DNA from: Aromatoleum buckelii
GTDB taxonomy: Bacteria; Pseudomonadota; Gammaproteobacteria; Burkholderiales; Rhodocyclaceae
Length of the DNA stretch: 64,000 nt
NCBI RefSeq assembly: GCF_012910785.2
Contig: NZ_WTVH02000010.1
Span: forward strand, 1,364,001 to 1,428,000
Direction of reading: 5' to 3'
Shown: one piece after another, positions 6,716 to 17,714 of the stretch
Position numbering within the stretch: the first letter of the stretch is position 1
Layout: the number at the start of each line of letters is the position of its first letter
Position numbers and translations under genes: made by a program
Notes under the pieces: generated by a model
Database searches by the model: none
Told to the model about the DNA's origin: nothing
Seen by the model: only the letters and a program-made list of their open reading frames with translations

Positions 6716-7822
6716 TCAGTGTGCGAAGCGCACGCAATAGATCGGCGGAAGGTGCGCGGACAGGCACGTCCAGGTCTCGCCGCCGTCTTCCGACACCCAC
6801 AGTGCTCCGGTCGTCGAACCCATCGCGAGCCGCCTGCCGCTGTTGTCGACGTCGAGCCCGTGGCGATACACGAGGTCGTACGTCGGCGCCCGCGGCAGTC
6901 CGTGGTCGAGCGGCTCGAAGCTTGCGCCGCCGTCGCGGCTGCGGGTGACGACGAGGTGCGCCCCGACCGGCACGCGGCACGCATCTTTCTCCGCCGGCAC
7001 GAACCACGCGGTATTGGCGTCCAGCGGATGGGCCGCGACGGTGAAACCGAACGACGACGGCTGCGCCGCGAGCGGCTGCCAGCTCGCCGCGGCGTCGGTC
7101 GAACGATAGATGCCAGAGTGCTGCTGCGCCCACAACACGTCCGGATTCGACGGGCATTGCACCATGCGGTGCACGTCCTGGATGTTCGGGTCACCGCCGC
7201 GTTCGTCCGGCATGTAGTCGGCGACCATGCCGCTCGCGCGGCACTCCCAGCTGTCGCCACCGTCGCGCGTCTGCCACACGCCGCCGCACGAGACGGCGAT
7301 CGTCACGACGCGGCTGTCGCGCGGGTCGATGCAGATCGAGTGGATGCCGGGGTGGTCGTAGCCGCCGCCGAACCATTCGCGGCGTTCCGGGCGATCCCAC
7401 AACGACCGCACCAGCGTCCAGGAATCGCCGCCGTCGGCCGAGTGAAACAGCCCGCCGGGGATCGTTCCGGCCCACAGCACGCCGGGCTGGTCGGCGCCGG
7501 CCGCTTCGAGCGCCCACACCTGGGCGAGCGACCAGGCGGCGTCGGCCTCGTCGGCGGCTGTCGCGGGTTTGGGCGGGTAGGCGGGCACCGGGCTTTCATC
7601 CCAGCTGCGCCCGGCGTCATGCGAGCGGCGCATCTTGACGCCGAAGTGCCCGAGGTTCAGTGCCGCATGCCAGGTGCCGTCGCGCGGGTCGGCGAGCACC
7701 ATCGTGACCGGGTCGCCGAGGAAATGGACGTGCGCTTCGGGCAGCCAGTGCGGGCTCGCATGCGGATGGCGGTCGAACACGAACAGCCCCTTGCGTGTGG
7801 CGACGAACAGTCGGTCGGTCAT
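6716..7822 (-). CDS. BNR/sialidase-like beta-propeller protein
   Basis: A 368-residue cytoplasmic protein (no signal peptide: MTDRLFVATRKGLFVF) with repeated Asp-box motifs such as SHDAGRSWDE, SADGGDSWTL, TRDGGDSWEC, STDAAASWQP, SRDGGASFEP and SEDGGETWTC. This is the exo-sialidase-like or WD40/BNR propeller fold; no substrate can be inferred. The ATG at 7822 is preceded by GGAGG at 6 nt. It lies 22 nt after the MoaD-like gene on the same strand, so the two probably form an operon. Confidence 0.8.
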   Translation of the reverse strand: MTDRLFVATRKGLFVFDRHPHASPHWLPEAHVHFLGDPVTMVLADPRDGTWHAALNLGHFGVKMRRSHDAGRSWDESPVPAYPPKPATAADEADAAWSLAQVWALEAAGADQPGVLWAGTIPGGLFHSADGGDSWTLVRSLWDRPERREWFGGGYDHPGIHSICIDPRDSRVVTIAVSCGGVWQTRDGGDSWECRASGMVADYMPDERGGDPNIQDVHRMVQCPSNPDVLWAQQHSGIYRSTDAAASWQPLAAQPSSFGFTVAAHPLDANTAWFVPAEKDACRVPVGAHLVVTRSRDGGASFEPLDHGLPRAPTYDLVYRHGLDVDNSGRRLAMGSTTGALWVSEDGGETWTCLSAHLPPIYCVRFAH

Positions 7823-7844
7823 CGATGCCTCCTTTTGCGGCCTT

Positions 7845-8114
7845 TCAGCCGCCCGACAGCGCCTGCACGACGTAGATTTCCGCGTTCTCACCGGCAGGAT
7901 CGGTGAGGTGCAGGCGGTCCTTCACGACTCGGCCATCGACGAAGATCGCAACATGGCGACGCAGCGTTCCCTGCTCGTCGAGAATGTAGTCACGCATCTG
8001 CGGCTTTTCGGCGAACGCGGCCGCGAGCGCGCCGTTGACCGTGCTGCCGGCGACGTGCAGCGGCGGGCAGGGCTGGTGACGCTGGATCGCGGGAGCGAAG
8101 ACGATTCGCGGCAT
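7845..8114 (-). CDS. MoaD/ThiS-like ubiquitin-fold protein
   Basis: This 89-residue protein ends in LSGG, the diglycine tail that MoaD/ThiS proteins use as an adenylated or thiocarboxylated sulfur carrier. Internal features (LRRHVAIFVDGRVVKDR, then ENAEIYVVQALSGG) fit the beta-grasp fold. No MoaE or ThiF/MoeB partner is encoded nearby; the only neighbour is the BNR protein 22 nt downstream. A role in molybdopterin, thiamine or another sulfur transfer cannot be decided. Confidence 0.75.
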   Translation of the reverse strand: MPRIVFAPAIQRHQPCPPLHVAGSTVNGALAAAFAEKPQMRDYILDEQGTLRRHVAIFVDGRVVKDRLHLTDPAGENAEIYVVQALSGG

Positions 8115-8212
8115 GATTCATCACTCGGAACGGCGGCCGGGCAGCGAATGGCATGTCATGGCCTTCCCCAGTCTAGACCAGCAATCCGTGCGTCGCATGA
8201 CGTCCTGCCCGG

Positions 8213-8296
8213 GATGGGCGGGAACGTCTCGGCCACGGCACGGCGTCTGGCGTCAGCCGCAACACGCTGTATCGCAAGCTCAGACGGATGAGCTGA
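8213..8296 (+). pseudogene. Remnant of a Fis-type HTH (sigma54-activator C-terminus)
   Basis: GGNVSATARRL is followed, after a frameshift near 8250, by SRNTLYRKLRRMS and a stop. Together these form the C-terminal helix-turn-helix typical of NtrC/AcoR-type activators. Nothing upstream belongs to such a regulator, so this is the last piece of a deleted gene. It lies between the convergent-facing MoaD-like gene and the end of the TonB receptor gene. Confidence 0.55.
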
Positions 8297-8300
8297 TCCT

Positions 8301-10445
8301 TCAGAACCGATAGCTGGCCCGCACGCCGGCGTACCAGCTGCGCTCCGGGCCGGGTTCGTAGAACCGGCCGTTGCCGTCGCCGACGATCACCGAGGCGACG
8401 TGCTCGCGATCGAACAGGTTGTCGAGCCGCAGCATCTCGTTGAACGTCCACGAGCCGGATTTCTGTTCCGCGGTGAAGCGCAGGTTCACCAGCGCGTGGG
8501 CCGGTGCGGCGCGCTCGGTGTTGGTGTCCTCGACGTATACCTTGCTGCGATAGAGCGCCTCGAGTGCCGTGGCGACTCCGTCGACGGGAGTCCATTTGAG
8601 TTCGGCGTAAGCCGACAACGCAGGAATTCCGGGCAGGCGCCTGCCGTCGGCAATCGTCTTCGCCGCGGCGCCGCTGCCGGTCACGAAAGTTTCGTCGTAG
8701 ATCGCCCGCAGCCGTGTCACGCTGAGCCGGCCGCGCCAGTCCGGGGAAAATTCGCTGTCGAGCGCGAGCTCGACGCCCCGGCGCAGCGTCGTGCCGGCGT
8801 TCTTGAACACGGTGCGTCCGCCGGAACTGCTCTCGACGACCAGTTCGTCGTCGGTGCGCACCTGAAACATCGCGGCGTTGAGCCGCGTGTTGTCGCCGAC
8901 GAAAGCCTTCACGCCCAGTTCGAGCTGCGTGCTGGTTGCGGGCTCGAGGCCGAAATTGAAGCCCGCGGCGCCACCCGCACCCGAATACGCGAGTTCGGTC
9001 ATCGTCGGGGTCTCGAAGCCACGCGCCGCGCTGCCGTAAAAATTGAGCGCCGGGCTCAGCTTGTAGACAACGCCGAGCGCCGGAGTCGTCTCGCGGAAGG
9101 TAAGCGCGCCGCTGTCGTCGCCGTTCGCGAGGTAGTCGTCATCGATGTCGAATTTCACGCGGCTGTGGCGCAGCCCCGCGGTCCATTGCCACGCCCCCTG
9201 TTCCCACGCGGTCTGCACGTACGGGTCGATGCTCGTGACGGTGTCCATCTCGTCGCGGCGTAGCCGGCCTTTGACCCCGAGGGTCGTGCCGATGAAGTTC
9301 TCGAAACCCTGGCGGTCGTCCTCGGAGCGGTCGACGTCGATGCCTGCGGTGACAGTCAGCTTGCCCGGTCCGAGCTCGCGCCGGCCGATCCAGCGTGCGC
9401 CGACGCCGTGGAAGCTGCGGTCGAAATCGATGACGCCGCCGGAATGCCGCGGATTGGCCTGCGGGCCGGCCGGGATCGACTGGTACTGCGTGACGCTGCG
9501 CTGCCCGGCATAGGCGACAAGCTGCAGGCGGTCGTCGCCGAAGCGCCGCTCGTAAGTCGCGCCGCCCTGGAGGTGGTCGATGCTCTTGCGTGTGTCGAAT
9601 GTTTCGGCGACCGGTTCGGCTGCGCGCGGGTCGCGCCGGTAAGTCGCCCACGTCAGGCCCAGCGGGTCCTCGGTATCGTGCTGGCGCAGGCCGCTCGCGG
9701 TCAGCGTCAGCCGGCTGTCGGCATCCGGCGCGAAGTTCAGCTTCGCGAACGCCTGCTCGCGCGTCGCCGCGCTGTGGTCGCGATAGCCGTCGGTGTCGAA
9801 GCGCGACGCATCGAGCAGGTAGCCGACGCTGTCCTTCTCGCCTTCGCTGCCCACTCCGATCCGCGTCGTGCCCCAGGAGCCGGCAAGCGCGCCGCCGCGC
9901 AAGCTCGGCGCGCCTTTCGGGTCACGCGAAAAGAGCTGGATCACACCGCCCGCGTGGTTGCCGTAGATCGTCGAGAACGGGCCGCGCAGCACTTCGATGC
10001 GCTCCGCGACGTCGAGATTGAAAGTTGCGGCCTGGCCCTGCCCGTCGGGATTGCTCGCCGGGATGCCGTCGGCGATGAGCTTCACGCCGCGCACGCCGAA
10101 AGCGGAGCGGGCGCCGAAGCCGCGGATCGAGATCTGCAGGTCCTGGGCGTAGTTCTGGCGGTTTTGCACAACGAGTCCGGGAATGCCGGCCAGTGCTTCG
10201 GAGGCGTTGACGCCGAGGTTTCCTGCCCGGACCCTGGCCATGTCGACGACATCGACGGAAAACGGCAGGTCGAAGCTCTCGGCCTCGACGCGGCTGCCGG
10301 TGACGACGACCGGATTCAGGACCGGCGCCGGGTCGGCAGCGAAAATCGGCGCTGCGCACAAGCCGGCGAGCAGCGCCAGCGCGACGCGACGCAGGCGGGG
10401 GCGGGGGCGGGGAGGCTTGTCGTGGGGCGTCGAACGGTGATTCAT
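8301..10445 (-). CDS. pqqU: PqqU/YncD-type TonB-dependent receptor
   Basis: A 714-residue outer-membrane beta-barrel receptor. After a signal peptide (to about residue 36, ending APIFA) comes a TonB-box-like NPVVVTG, a plug domain (about 50-160) with LVVQNRQNYAQDLQISIRGF, and a barrel ending in the expected aromatic (SYRF). Motifs shared with E. coli YncD, now PqqU, the pyrroloquinoline quinone receptor, include QNRQNYAQDLQ, QYQSIPAGPQANPRHSGGVI, SSSGGRT and GNGRFYEPGP. PQQ uptake is therefore the best guess, inferred by family recall. No pqq-dependent dehydrogenase is seen nearby. Confidence 0.75.
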   Translation of the reverse strand: MNHRSTPHDKPPRPRPRLRRVALALLAGLCAAPIFAADPAPVLNPVVVTGSRVEAESFDLPFSVDVVDMARVRAGNLGVNASEALAGIPGLVVQNRQNYAQDLQISIRGFGARSAFGVRGVKLIADGIPASNPDGQGQAATFNLDVAERIEVLRGPFSTIYGNHAGGVIQLFSRDPKGAPSLRGGALAGSWGTTRIGVGSEGEKDSVGYLLDASRFDTDGYRDHSAATREQAFAKLNFAPDADSRLTLTASGLRQHDTEDPLGLTWATYRRDPRAAEPVAETFDTRKSIDHLQGGATYERRFGDDRLQLVAYAGQRSVTQYQSIPAGPQANPRHSGGVIDFDRSFHGVGARWIGRRELGPGKLTVTAGIDVDRSEDDRQGFENFIGTTLGVKGRLRRDEMDTVTSIDPYVQTAWEQGAWQWTAGLRHSRVKFDIDDDYLANGDDSGALTFRETTPALGVVYKLSPALNFYGSAARGFETPTMTELAYSGAGGAAGFNFGLEPATSTQLELGVKAFVGDNTRLNAAMFQVRTDDELVVESSSGGRTVFKNAGTTLRRGVELALDSEFSPDWRGRLSVTRLRAIYDETFVTGSGAAAKTIADGRRLPGIPALSAYAELKWTPVDGVATALEALYRSKVYVEDTNTERAAPAHALVNLRFTAEQKSGSWTFNEMLRLDNLFDREHVASVIVGDGNGRFYEPGPERSWYAGVRASYRF

Positions 10446-10666
10446 CGGTCGGTGTCCTCAGGGGCATCGCACGGGCACTGTACGGGAATTTCGGACGGGA
10501 TTTTCCGTTCGGGCGCGCGTTGCAGGTCGTTTCCCCCCGTAACAGCAGGAAACGGTAGCGCGGCTACCCGCTTATTCGTAGATACTTTCGCCTTCCAAAA
10601 TAAATGCCGATCGACCGGGCGCAAGCGCAGGGCGATTGGCTCAACGAGAAGGGAAGAGCATCTGCA

Positions 10667-12010
10667 ATGGATAACGGACTGACCAATGCGCAATGGTTCC
10701 TGCTGGTCGGCGGGCTGCTGCTCGTCAGGGGCCTCACCTCGTCGATGATCCGGCGCCTGCCGGTGACCGCGGCGATCATCTATCTCGCCGTCGGCCTGAT
10801 CGTGGGCCCGACGGTGCTGAACCTGTTCCACTTCAATCCGCTCAAGGAATCGGCGCTGCTCGAAGTGCTGACCGAAGCGGCAGTGCTGATCTCGCTCTAT
10901 GCGGCGGGCGTAAAGATGCCGGTGCCGGTGAGCCTCGCGCGCTGGCGAGCGCCGATCCTGCTGGCATTCGCGTCGATGGCCGTGACCGTGGGCCTGGTCG
11001 CGGCGTTCGGACATTACGCACTCGGGCTGCCGCTGGGCGCCGCAGTGCTGCTCGGCGCGATCCTCGCTCCGACCGATCCGGTGCTCGCAACCGATGTGCA
11101 GACGCGCCATCCGGGCGACCGGGACCGGCTGCGCTTCACGCTGACCTGCGAGGCGGGGATGAACGACGGCAGCGCGTTTCCGTTCGTTATGCTCGGCCTC
11201 GGCCTGCTCGGCCTGCACGAGCTGGGTGACTTCGGGCTGCGCTGGGCGCTCGTCGACGTGGTGTGGGCGACCGTCGCGGGGCTCGCGATCGGCGTCGCCT
11301 GCGGCGTGACGATGGCCCATGTGGTGGCTCGCCTGCGCCGCGCTGGCGCAGCCCACGGGTTGCTCGACGATTTTCTCGGCCTCGGGCTCATCGGAATCGT
11401 GTATGGCTTGAGCGTCATGGCGAGCGCGTGGGGCTTCCTCGCAGTGTTCTTCGCCGCCGTCGCGTTGCGGCAGACCGAACGCAAGCTCGCGGGCGCCGCG
11501 CCCGACAAGGCGGACCGCCTGCAGACGGCAGACGGCGGTGCGCATGCGGCGCGGGTTCATGAGGCGCCGACGCTCAGCGAGGGGTCGCTGATCTTCAAGG
11601 AGCATCTCGAGCGCCTCTCCGAACTGCTGCTGATCCTGCTCATCGGCGGGACGCTGTTCGTCGACTCGTGGAGCTGGCGCGCCGTCGGCATGGCGCTGTT
11701 CCTGTTCCTCGTCGCGCGGCCGGTGAGCGTGATGATCGGCCTGATCGGCACGCGCACGCCGTGGCGCATCCGCGGGCTGGCCGGCTGGTTCGGCGTGCGC
11801 GGCATCGGTTCGCTGTATTACCTGATGTATGCGATCCAGCACGGCCTGCCGAAAGATGTCGCGCTGGAGCTGATCCACATGACGCTGATCGTCGTGACGC
11901 TGTCGGTGATCTTCCACGGCACCAGCGTCAAGCCGTTGATGGAGCGTTTCTGGCCGGCGGGACGGCCGGCAGCGCTCGGCACGCACCGGCGTGGCGCCGG
12001 GGCCGGGTGA
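10667..12010 (+). CDS. Cation:proton antiporter (CPA1/NhaP-like)
   Basis: This 447-residue inner-membrane protein has about 12 hydrophobic segments and the CPA motif LGAILAPTDPVLATDVQ (about 142-158), followed by a CEAGMNDGSAFPF segment that contains the conserved Asn-Asp pair. It should exchange Na+ or K+ for H+. A hydrophilic loop (about 275-305) precedes the last helices. The ATG at 10667 is used because MDNGLTNAQWFLLVGGLLL places the first helix at the N-terminus. It is divergent from pqqU across about 220 bp. Confidence 0.85.
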   Translation: MDNGLTNAQWFLLVGGLLLVRGLTSSMIRRLPVTAAIIYLAVGLIVGPTVLNLFHFNPLKESALLEVLTEAAVLISLYAAGVKMPVPVSLARWRAPILLAFASMAVTVGLVAAFGHYALGLPLGAAVLLGAILAPTDPVLATDVQTRHPGDRDRLRFTLTCEAGMNDGSAFPFVMLGLGLLGLHELGDFGLRWALVDVVWATVAGLAIGVACGVTMAHVVARLRRAGAAHGLLDDFLGLGLIGIVYGLSVMASAWGFLAVFFAAVALRQTERKLAGAAPDKADRLQTADGGAHAARVHEAPTLSEGSLIFKEHLERLSELLLILLIGGTLFVDSWSWRAVGMALFLFLVARPVSVMIGLIGTRTPWRIRGLAGWFGVRGIGSLYYLMYAIQHGLPKDVALELIHMTLIVVTLSVIFHGTSVKPLMERFWPAGRPAALGTHRRGAGAG

Positions 12011-12034
12011 TTCAGGGGTGATTCAGCAGGTGAT

Positions 12035-12679
12035 TTAGGACTTGCGCCACACGGTCGCGAGCCACGGCTGCTGGTCGCGCGGCAGGCCGGGCGGCCGGTA
12101 GTAATGCTCGATCTCGGTGAAGCCGGCGGCGCCGACATGAGTGCGCCAGGCTTCGAGGTCGTGGAAGCAGCCGTAGCGCTCGCCGTTGAAGCCTTCCTCG
12201 TTGTTGCCGCGCGGATTCGACGAGAACAGCACGCCACGCGGCTTGAGCGTGGCGTGCAGCTTGCGCAGCACCTCCGGCAGCGCGGCGCTGGGGACGTGGA
12301 ACAGCGAGGCGTTCGCGAACACGCCGTCGAAGCGGTCCGCGGGCAGATCCAGCGCGAGGAAATCCTGATGCAGGACTTCGCATCCTGAATAGGCCCGCGC
12401 CATCGCCACGAACTCCTTCGTGCCGTCGAGGCCGACGGCCTCGTGGCCGAGCCGACGCAGGCGCAGCAGGTCACGCCCCGGTCCGCAGCCGAAATCGAGG
12501 ATCGAATACGGCGGCTCGCCTTCGATCGCGTTCAGCAGCGCCGCGAGGTTCTGGCTGACGTCGTGATCGCGCGTGCCCGACCAGTACGCCGCGGCATTGC
12601 GCTCGTAATGCGCGAGCGTTCGTGCCGCCGCCTCGGGCAGCGCGGGCGCGCCGCCAAAAGGCTTCTCCGGGTCGCTCAT
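12035..12679 (-). CDS. Class I SAM-dependent methyltransferase
   Basis: A 214-residue cytoplasmic methyltransferase. The SAM-binding motif I is ILDFGCGPGRDLL (about 60-72), followed by motif II GHEAVGLDGT and the later LKPRGVLFSSNPRGNNEEG. The substrate cannot be inferred. It ends 25 nt from the convergent antiporter stop and lies 16 nt downstream of the small gene that begins at 12893. Confidence 0.85.
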   Translation of the reverse strand: MSDPEKPFGGAPALPEAAARTLAHYERNAAAYWSGTRDHDVSQNLAALLNAIEGEPPYSILDFGCGPGRDLLRLRRLGHEAVGLDGTKEFVAMARAYSGCEVLHQDFLALDLPADRFDGVFANASLFHVPSAALPEVLRKLHATLKPRGVLFSSNPRGNNEEGFNGERYGCFHDLEAWRTHVGAAGFTEIEHYYRPPGLPRDQQPWLATVWRKS

Positions 12680-12695
12680 TGCCGCCGCTCCCGCT

Positions 12696-12893
12696 TCAAC
12701 GATACTTCCGGTACACCGCCACGGCGTCCTGGTGCGCGCGATCCAGCGTGCACAGCGACGGATCGTCGTCGTGCCCGCTGAAGAAATCGTCGGCTTGCGC
12801 GCGCATCGTCATGCGGATCGCCTCGTCGTCTTCGACGTCGTATTTCTCGGTGATCAGCGTCGTGACTTCGTCCAGGTGTTCTTCGTAGGTCAT
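12696..12893 (-). CDS. Small acidic hypothetical protein, 65 residues
   Basis: The product (starts MTYEEHLDEVTTLITEKYDV) is acidic, predicted helical and without membrane segments. I do not recognise a family. It lies 25 nt after the MBL-fold gene and 16 nt before the methyltransferase gene, so it is probably co-transcribed with both. Only a weak purine stretch (GGGAAACG) precedes the ATG. Confidence 0.6.
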   Translation of the reverse strand: MTYEEHLDEVTTLITEKYDVEDDEAIRMTMRAQADDFFSGHDDDPSLCTLDRAHQDAVAVYRKYR

Positions 12894-12918
12894 TTCGCGT
12901 TTCCCCAATCGGGCGGCA

Positions 12919-13899
12919 TCACTGCGCGGCCGGCGGCAACGGCGCGAATTCCGCGGGAACCCAGCTGTAGATCCCTTTGCCGTCGGCACGCACATGGCCG
13001 ATGCCCGGGAACGGCAGGTGCATGCCCGCGACCAGCGTCTTCGTCGCCGCCAGCGAATACATCAGGCTCTTCCTCGTCGCCACCGCCTGCGCCTTGTCGA
13101 CGTCGAACTCGAATGCGACTTCGGGCCGGGCGAACTGCACCGCATGCGAATGCACGACGTCGCCCCAGATCAGCAGCTTCTCGCCATTGGACTCGACCGA
13201 GTACGCGGTGTGCCCCGGCGTGTGGCCATATGCTTTCACGGCGCGGATGCCGGGGACCACGTCGCTGCCTTCGGCGAAGGTTTTCCATTGTCCGCGGGCC
13301 TGGTACGGTGCGGCGGCATCGACGGCCATCTTGAAGAACGGCTGTATCTCGGCAGGCGCCTCGGCGGCCGTTTGCGGCGACAGCCAGAAATCGTTGTCGG
13401 TCTGCGCGACAAGGATCGTCGCGTTCGGAAACATCATCTGGCCGGCGGAATCCCCGAGGCCGCCGATGTGGTCGCCATGCAGGTGCGTGACGATCACGGT
13501 GTCGACCTGCGCCGGATCGTAGCCGGCCGCACGCATGTTGCCGACGATGTGCCCCAGCCCCGGCCCGAACAGCTTCGCGGCGCCGGCATCGACGAGCACG
13601 AGATTGCTGCCGGTGTTGATCAGGTAGGCATTCACCGCAGTCTGCATTTTCGGCCCCTCGACGAACATCCGTGACAGCAGCCGCTCGAGTTCCTGTTCCT
13701 TCACGTTCTTCAGCAGTTGCGGGTCGAGTTCGATCGCGCCGTCATAAAGCGCGGTGATCTCGAACTGCCCGAGCATCGTGCGGTAGTAGCCCGGCACCTG
13801 GGTCTTGACCATCGGTGCTTCGGCGTGCGCGGGCGCGACCGGCGCGAGGACGGCGAGGGTGCCGCAAAAAGCAAGCATCCACTTGAAGGTTTTTTTCAT
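12919..13899 (-). CDS. Secreted MBL-fold metallo-hydrolase
   Basis: A 326-residue exported protein with a clear signal peptide (MKKTFKWMLAFCGTLAVLAP, cleavage near AHA-EAP). The metallo-beta-lactamase zinc motif is VIVTHLHGDHIGG (about 137-149), followed by GHTPGHT and LIWGDVVHSH, so both metal sites look complete. Related enzymes include lactonases and other hydrolases; the substrate is unknown. It is the first gene of a likely three-gene operon continuing to 12035. Confidence 0.85.
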   Translation of the reverse strand: MKKTFKWMLAFCGTLAVLAPVAPAHAEAPMVKTQVPGYYRTMLGQFEITALYDGAIELDPQLLKNVKEQELERLLSRMFVEGPKMQTAVNAYLINTGSNLVLVDAGAAKLFGPGLGHIVGNMRAAGYDPAQVDTVIVTHLHGDHIGGLGDSAGQMMFPNATILVAQTDNDFWLSPQTAAEAPAEIQPFFKMAVDAAAPYQARGQWKTFAEGSDVVPGIRAVKAYGHTPGHTAYSVESNGEKLLIWGDVVHSHAVQFARPEVAFEFDVDKAQAVATRKSLMYSLAATKTLVAGMHLPFPGIGHVRADGKGIYSWVPAEFAPLPPAAQ

Positions 13900-13926
13900 C
13901 TTGTAGGGCTCCCGGTGATAAATCGT

Positions 13927-15591
<1,665 letters not shown>

Positions 15592-15762
15592 GGGCAGTGG
15601 GAGTCCGGGTAACAGGAATGGTAAGACCGCGAAGGATACCGCAAGGCTGTACCGCGTTGCTCTTCCGGAGCCGCCGTGCCCGACCTCGCGACGAAGCAGA
15701 AGTGGCTCCGTCCAACTCTCGGTCCTTTCTGCCCAGGCGTGACGAACACAAGAGGCGCAAGC

Positions 15763-17703
15763 ATGGCCGACGACCGTAGCATCGGGAGTGCCGGAAGCTG
15801 GCGGGGGCGCCGCCCCGGCCGCATTCTGACGATGACGCTGCTCGCCGCGGCCTTGGCGGCGCTCGCCACGTGGGTCGTGTGGAAACAGCAATCCGAGGAA
15901 TATCAGCGCGATATCGCTGGCCAGTTCGAGTCGGAAGCTGCTGAGATTGCGGTGCGCATCGACGAACGGTTTCTTGCGTACCGCCTCGTGTTGCAGGGTG
16001 GGCGGGGCCTGTTCGAGGTGATGGACAGGGTCGATCGTCGAACATGGCGTGAGTACGTCCGTACGCTGAAGCTGGGAGAGGACATTCCCGGTGTTCAGGG
16101 TCTCGGCTTCACGCTCTGGCTCGAGCCCGGAGAGCTCCCTTCCCACGTCGACGCGCTGCGCGCCGAAGGGTTCGACGCCTATCGCGTGTGGCCGGAGGGG
16201 GTGCGCGACGGCTATTCGAGCATCGTCATGCTCGAGCCGTTCGACTGGCGCAACCAGCGCGCACTGGGCTACGACATGTACTCCGAACCGGTGCGGCGCG
16301 AGGCGATGGAGCGCGCGCTGCGTACCGGCGGCGCCGCGATGTCGGGCAGGACTGTCCTGGTCCAGGAAACGACTGCCGACGTCCAGGCGGGGGTGCTGAT
16401 CTACACTCCCGTGTTCGTCGAAGGCATGCCGCTCGCGACCGAAGACGAGCGGTGGCGGGCGCTGCACGGCTGGGTATATATGCCGTTCCGCATGACCGAC
16501 CTGATGCGGGGCATGCTGGGGCTCTATTCGGAAGGCGTGCGGTTGAGGGTTTTCGACGAAGTGGAAAACTCGCAAGCCCTGCTCTATGACAGCCATCCCG
16601 AGCGCGTTGCCGACGAGCAGCCCGACTTCGTGAGCGTCAAGCGCCTCACGCTGGCCGGTCGAACATGGCTGGTGAGGCTCGACGCGCTGCCCGGGTATGC
16701 GCCCCAGTTCGATGTGCAGCGCGCCGAGCTGGCCGCGATCGGCATGGTCGGGCTGCTGTTCGTCATGGCGACATGGTTTTTCGCGCTGACGCGCGAGCGG
16801 GCGAGGGCGCTCGCGCGGACGACGGCGTCGCTGCAGCACAGCGAACGCCGCTACAGCACGCTCGTGAATGTGGCGCAGGAGGGAATTGCGGCCACCGACG
16901 AGGAATTCCGCCTGACTTTCGTGAACCCCAGCCTGGCGGAGATCCTCGGACGCAGCGAAGCGGAATTGCTCGGCCGGCCGCTCGACGAGTTATGGCAAGG
17001 CGGCAAGGCCGAGACGCGCGTACAGATCCTCGCGCGGCTGGCCAGGGGGCAGGGCAGACGCTACGAGACGGATCTCGTGCGCGGCGACGGACAGCTCCTG
17101 ACCGCGCTGGTGTCCGACGCTCCGCTCACGCACGCCGAAGGCGGGTTGAGGGGGGCGATCGTCGTGCTGCTGGACATTACCGAGCGCAAGGACGTCGAGC
17201 GCCGCATCGCCCACCTGGCGACGCACGACGTGCTGACCGGCATTCCGAACCGGCTGATGTTCAGCGAGCAGCTGACGCATGCGGTGGACCAGGCGAAGCG
17301 CTATGGGCACCGCTTCGCGCTGCTGTTCGTGGATCTCGATCGCTTCAAGCGCGTCAACGACGAGCTCGGGCACCACGCCGGCGATCAGCTGCTGCGCGAA
17401 GCGGTCAGGCGGATGCAGCATGCGGTCCGCTCGAGCGACATGCTCGGGCGGCGCGGCGGCGACGAATTCGTCGTGCTGCTGCCGGAGATCGAGTCCGGCC
17501 ACGACGCGGAGGTGGTCGCCGAGAAGATCCGCCTGGCGCTCGAGCGGCCTTTCGTCATCGACGGTGAAGAGGCCAGCATCTCGTCGAGCATCGGCATCGC
17601 GCTGTATCCCGACCACGGCACCGACGAGGATGCGTTGATGCGGCGTGCCGACGAGGCGATGTACCGCGCGAAGGAAGATGGGCGCAACCGCGTCTGCTAC
17701 TGA
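15763..17703 (+). CDS. CHASE-PAS-GGDEF diguanylate cyclase
   Basis: This 646-residue membrane sensor synthesises cyclic di-GMP. In order: a membrane segment (about 21-40), a periplasmic CHASE sensor domain (about 60-280; GVQGLGFTLWLEPGE, GYDMYSEPVRREAM), a second membrane segment (about 325-345), a PAS domain (about 365-475) and a GGDEF domain. The catalytic GGDEF motif is at 565-569 and an RxxD inhibitory I-site (RSSD) starts at 556, so product feedback is likely. The ATG at 15763 follows AGAGG by 7 nt. The ligand of the CHASE domain is unknown. Confidence 0.9.
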   Translation: MADDRSIGSAGSWRGRRPGRILTMTLLAAALAALATWVVWKQQSEEYQRDIAGQFESEAAEIAVRIDERFLAYRLVLQGGRGLFEVMDRVDRRTWREYVRTLKLGEDIPGVQGLGFTLWLEPGELPSHVDALRAEGFDAYRVWPEGVRDGYSSIVMLEPFDWRNQRALGYDMYSEPVRREAMERALRTGGAAMSGRTVLVQETTADVQAGVLIYTPVFVEGMPLATEDERWRALHGWVYMPFRMTDLMRGMLGLYSEGVRLRVFDEVENSQALLYDSHPERVADEQPDFVSVKRLTLAGRTWLVRLDALPGYAPQFDVQRAELAAIGMVGLLFVMATWFFALTRERARALARTTASLQHSERRYSTLVNVAQEGIAATDEEFRLTFVNPSLAEILGRSEAELLGRPLDELWQGGKAETRVQILARLARGQGRRYETDLVRGDGQLLTALVSDAPLTHAEGGLRGAIVVLLDITERKDVERRIAHLATHDVLTGIPNRLMFSEQLTHAVDQAKRYGHRFALLFVDLDRFKRVNDELGHHAGDQLLREAVRRMQHAVRSSDMLGRRGGDEFVVLLPEIESGHDAEVVAEKIRLALERPFVIDGEEASISSSIGIALYPDHGTDEDALMRRADEAMYRAKEDGRNRVCY

Positions 17704-17714
17704 CCCCGGTGAAG

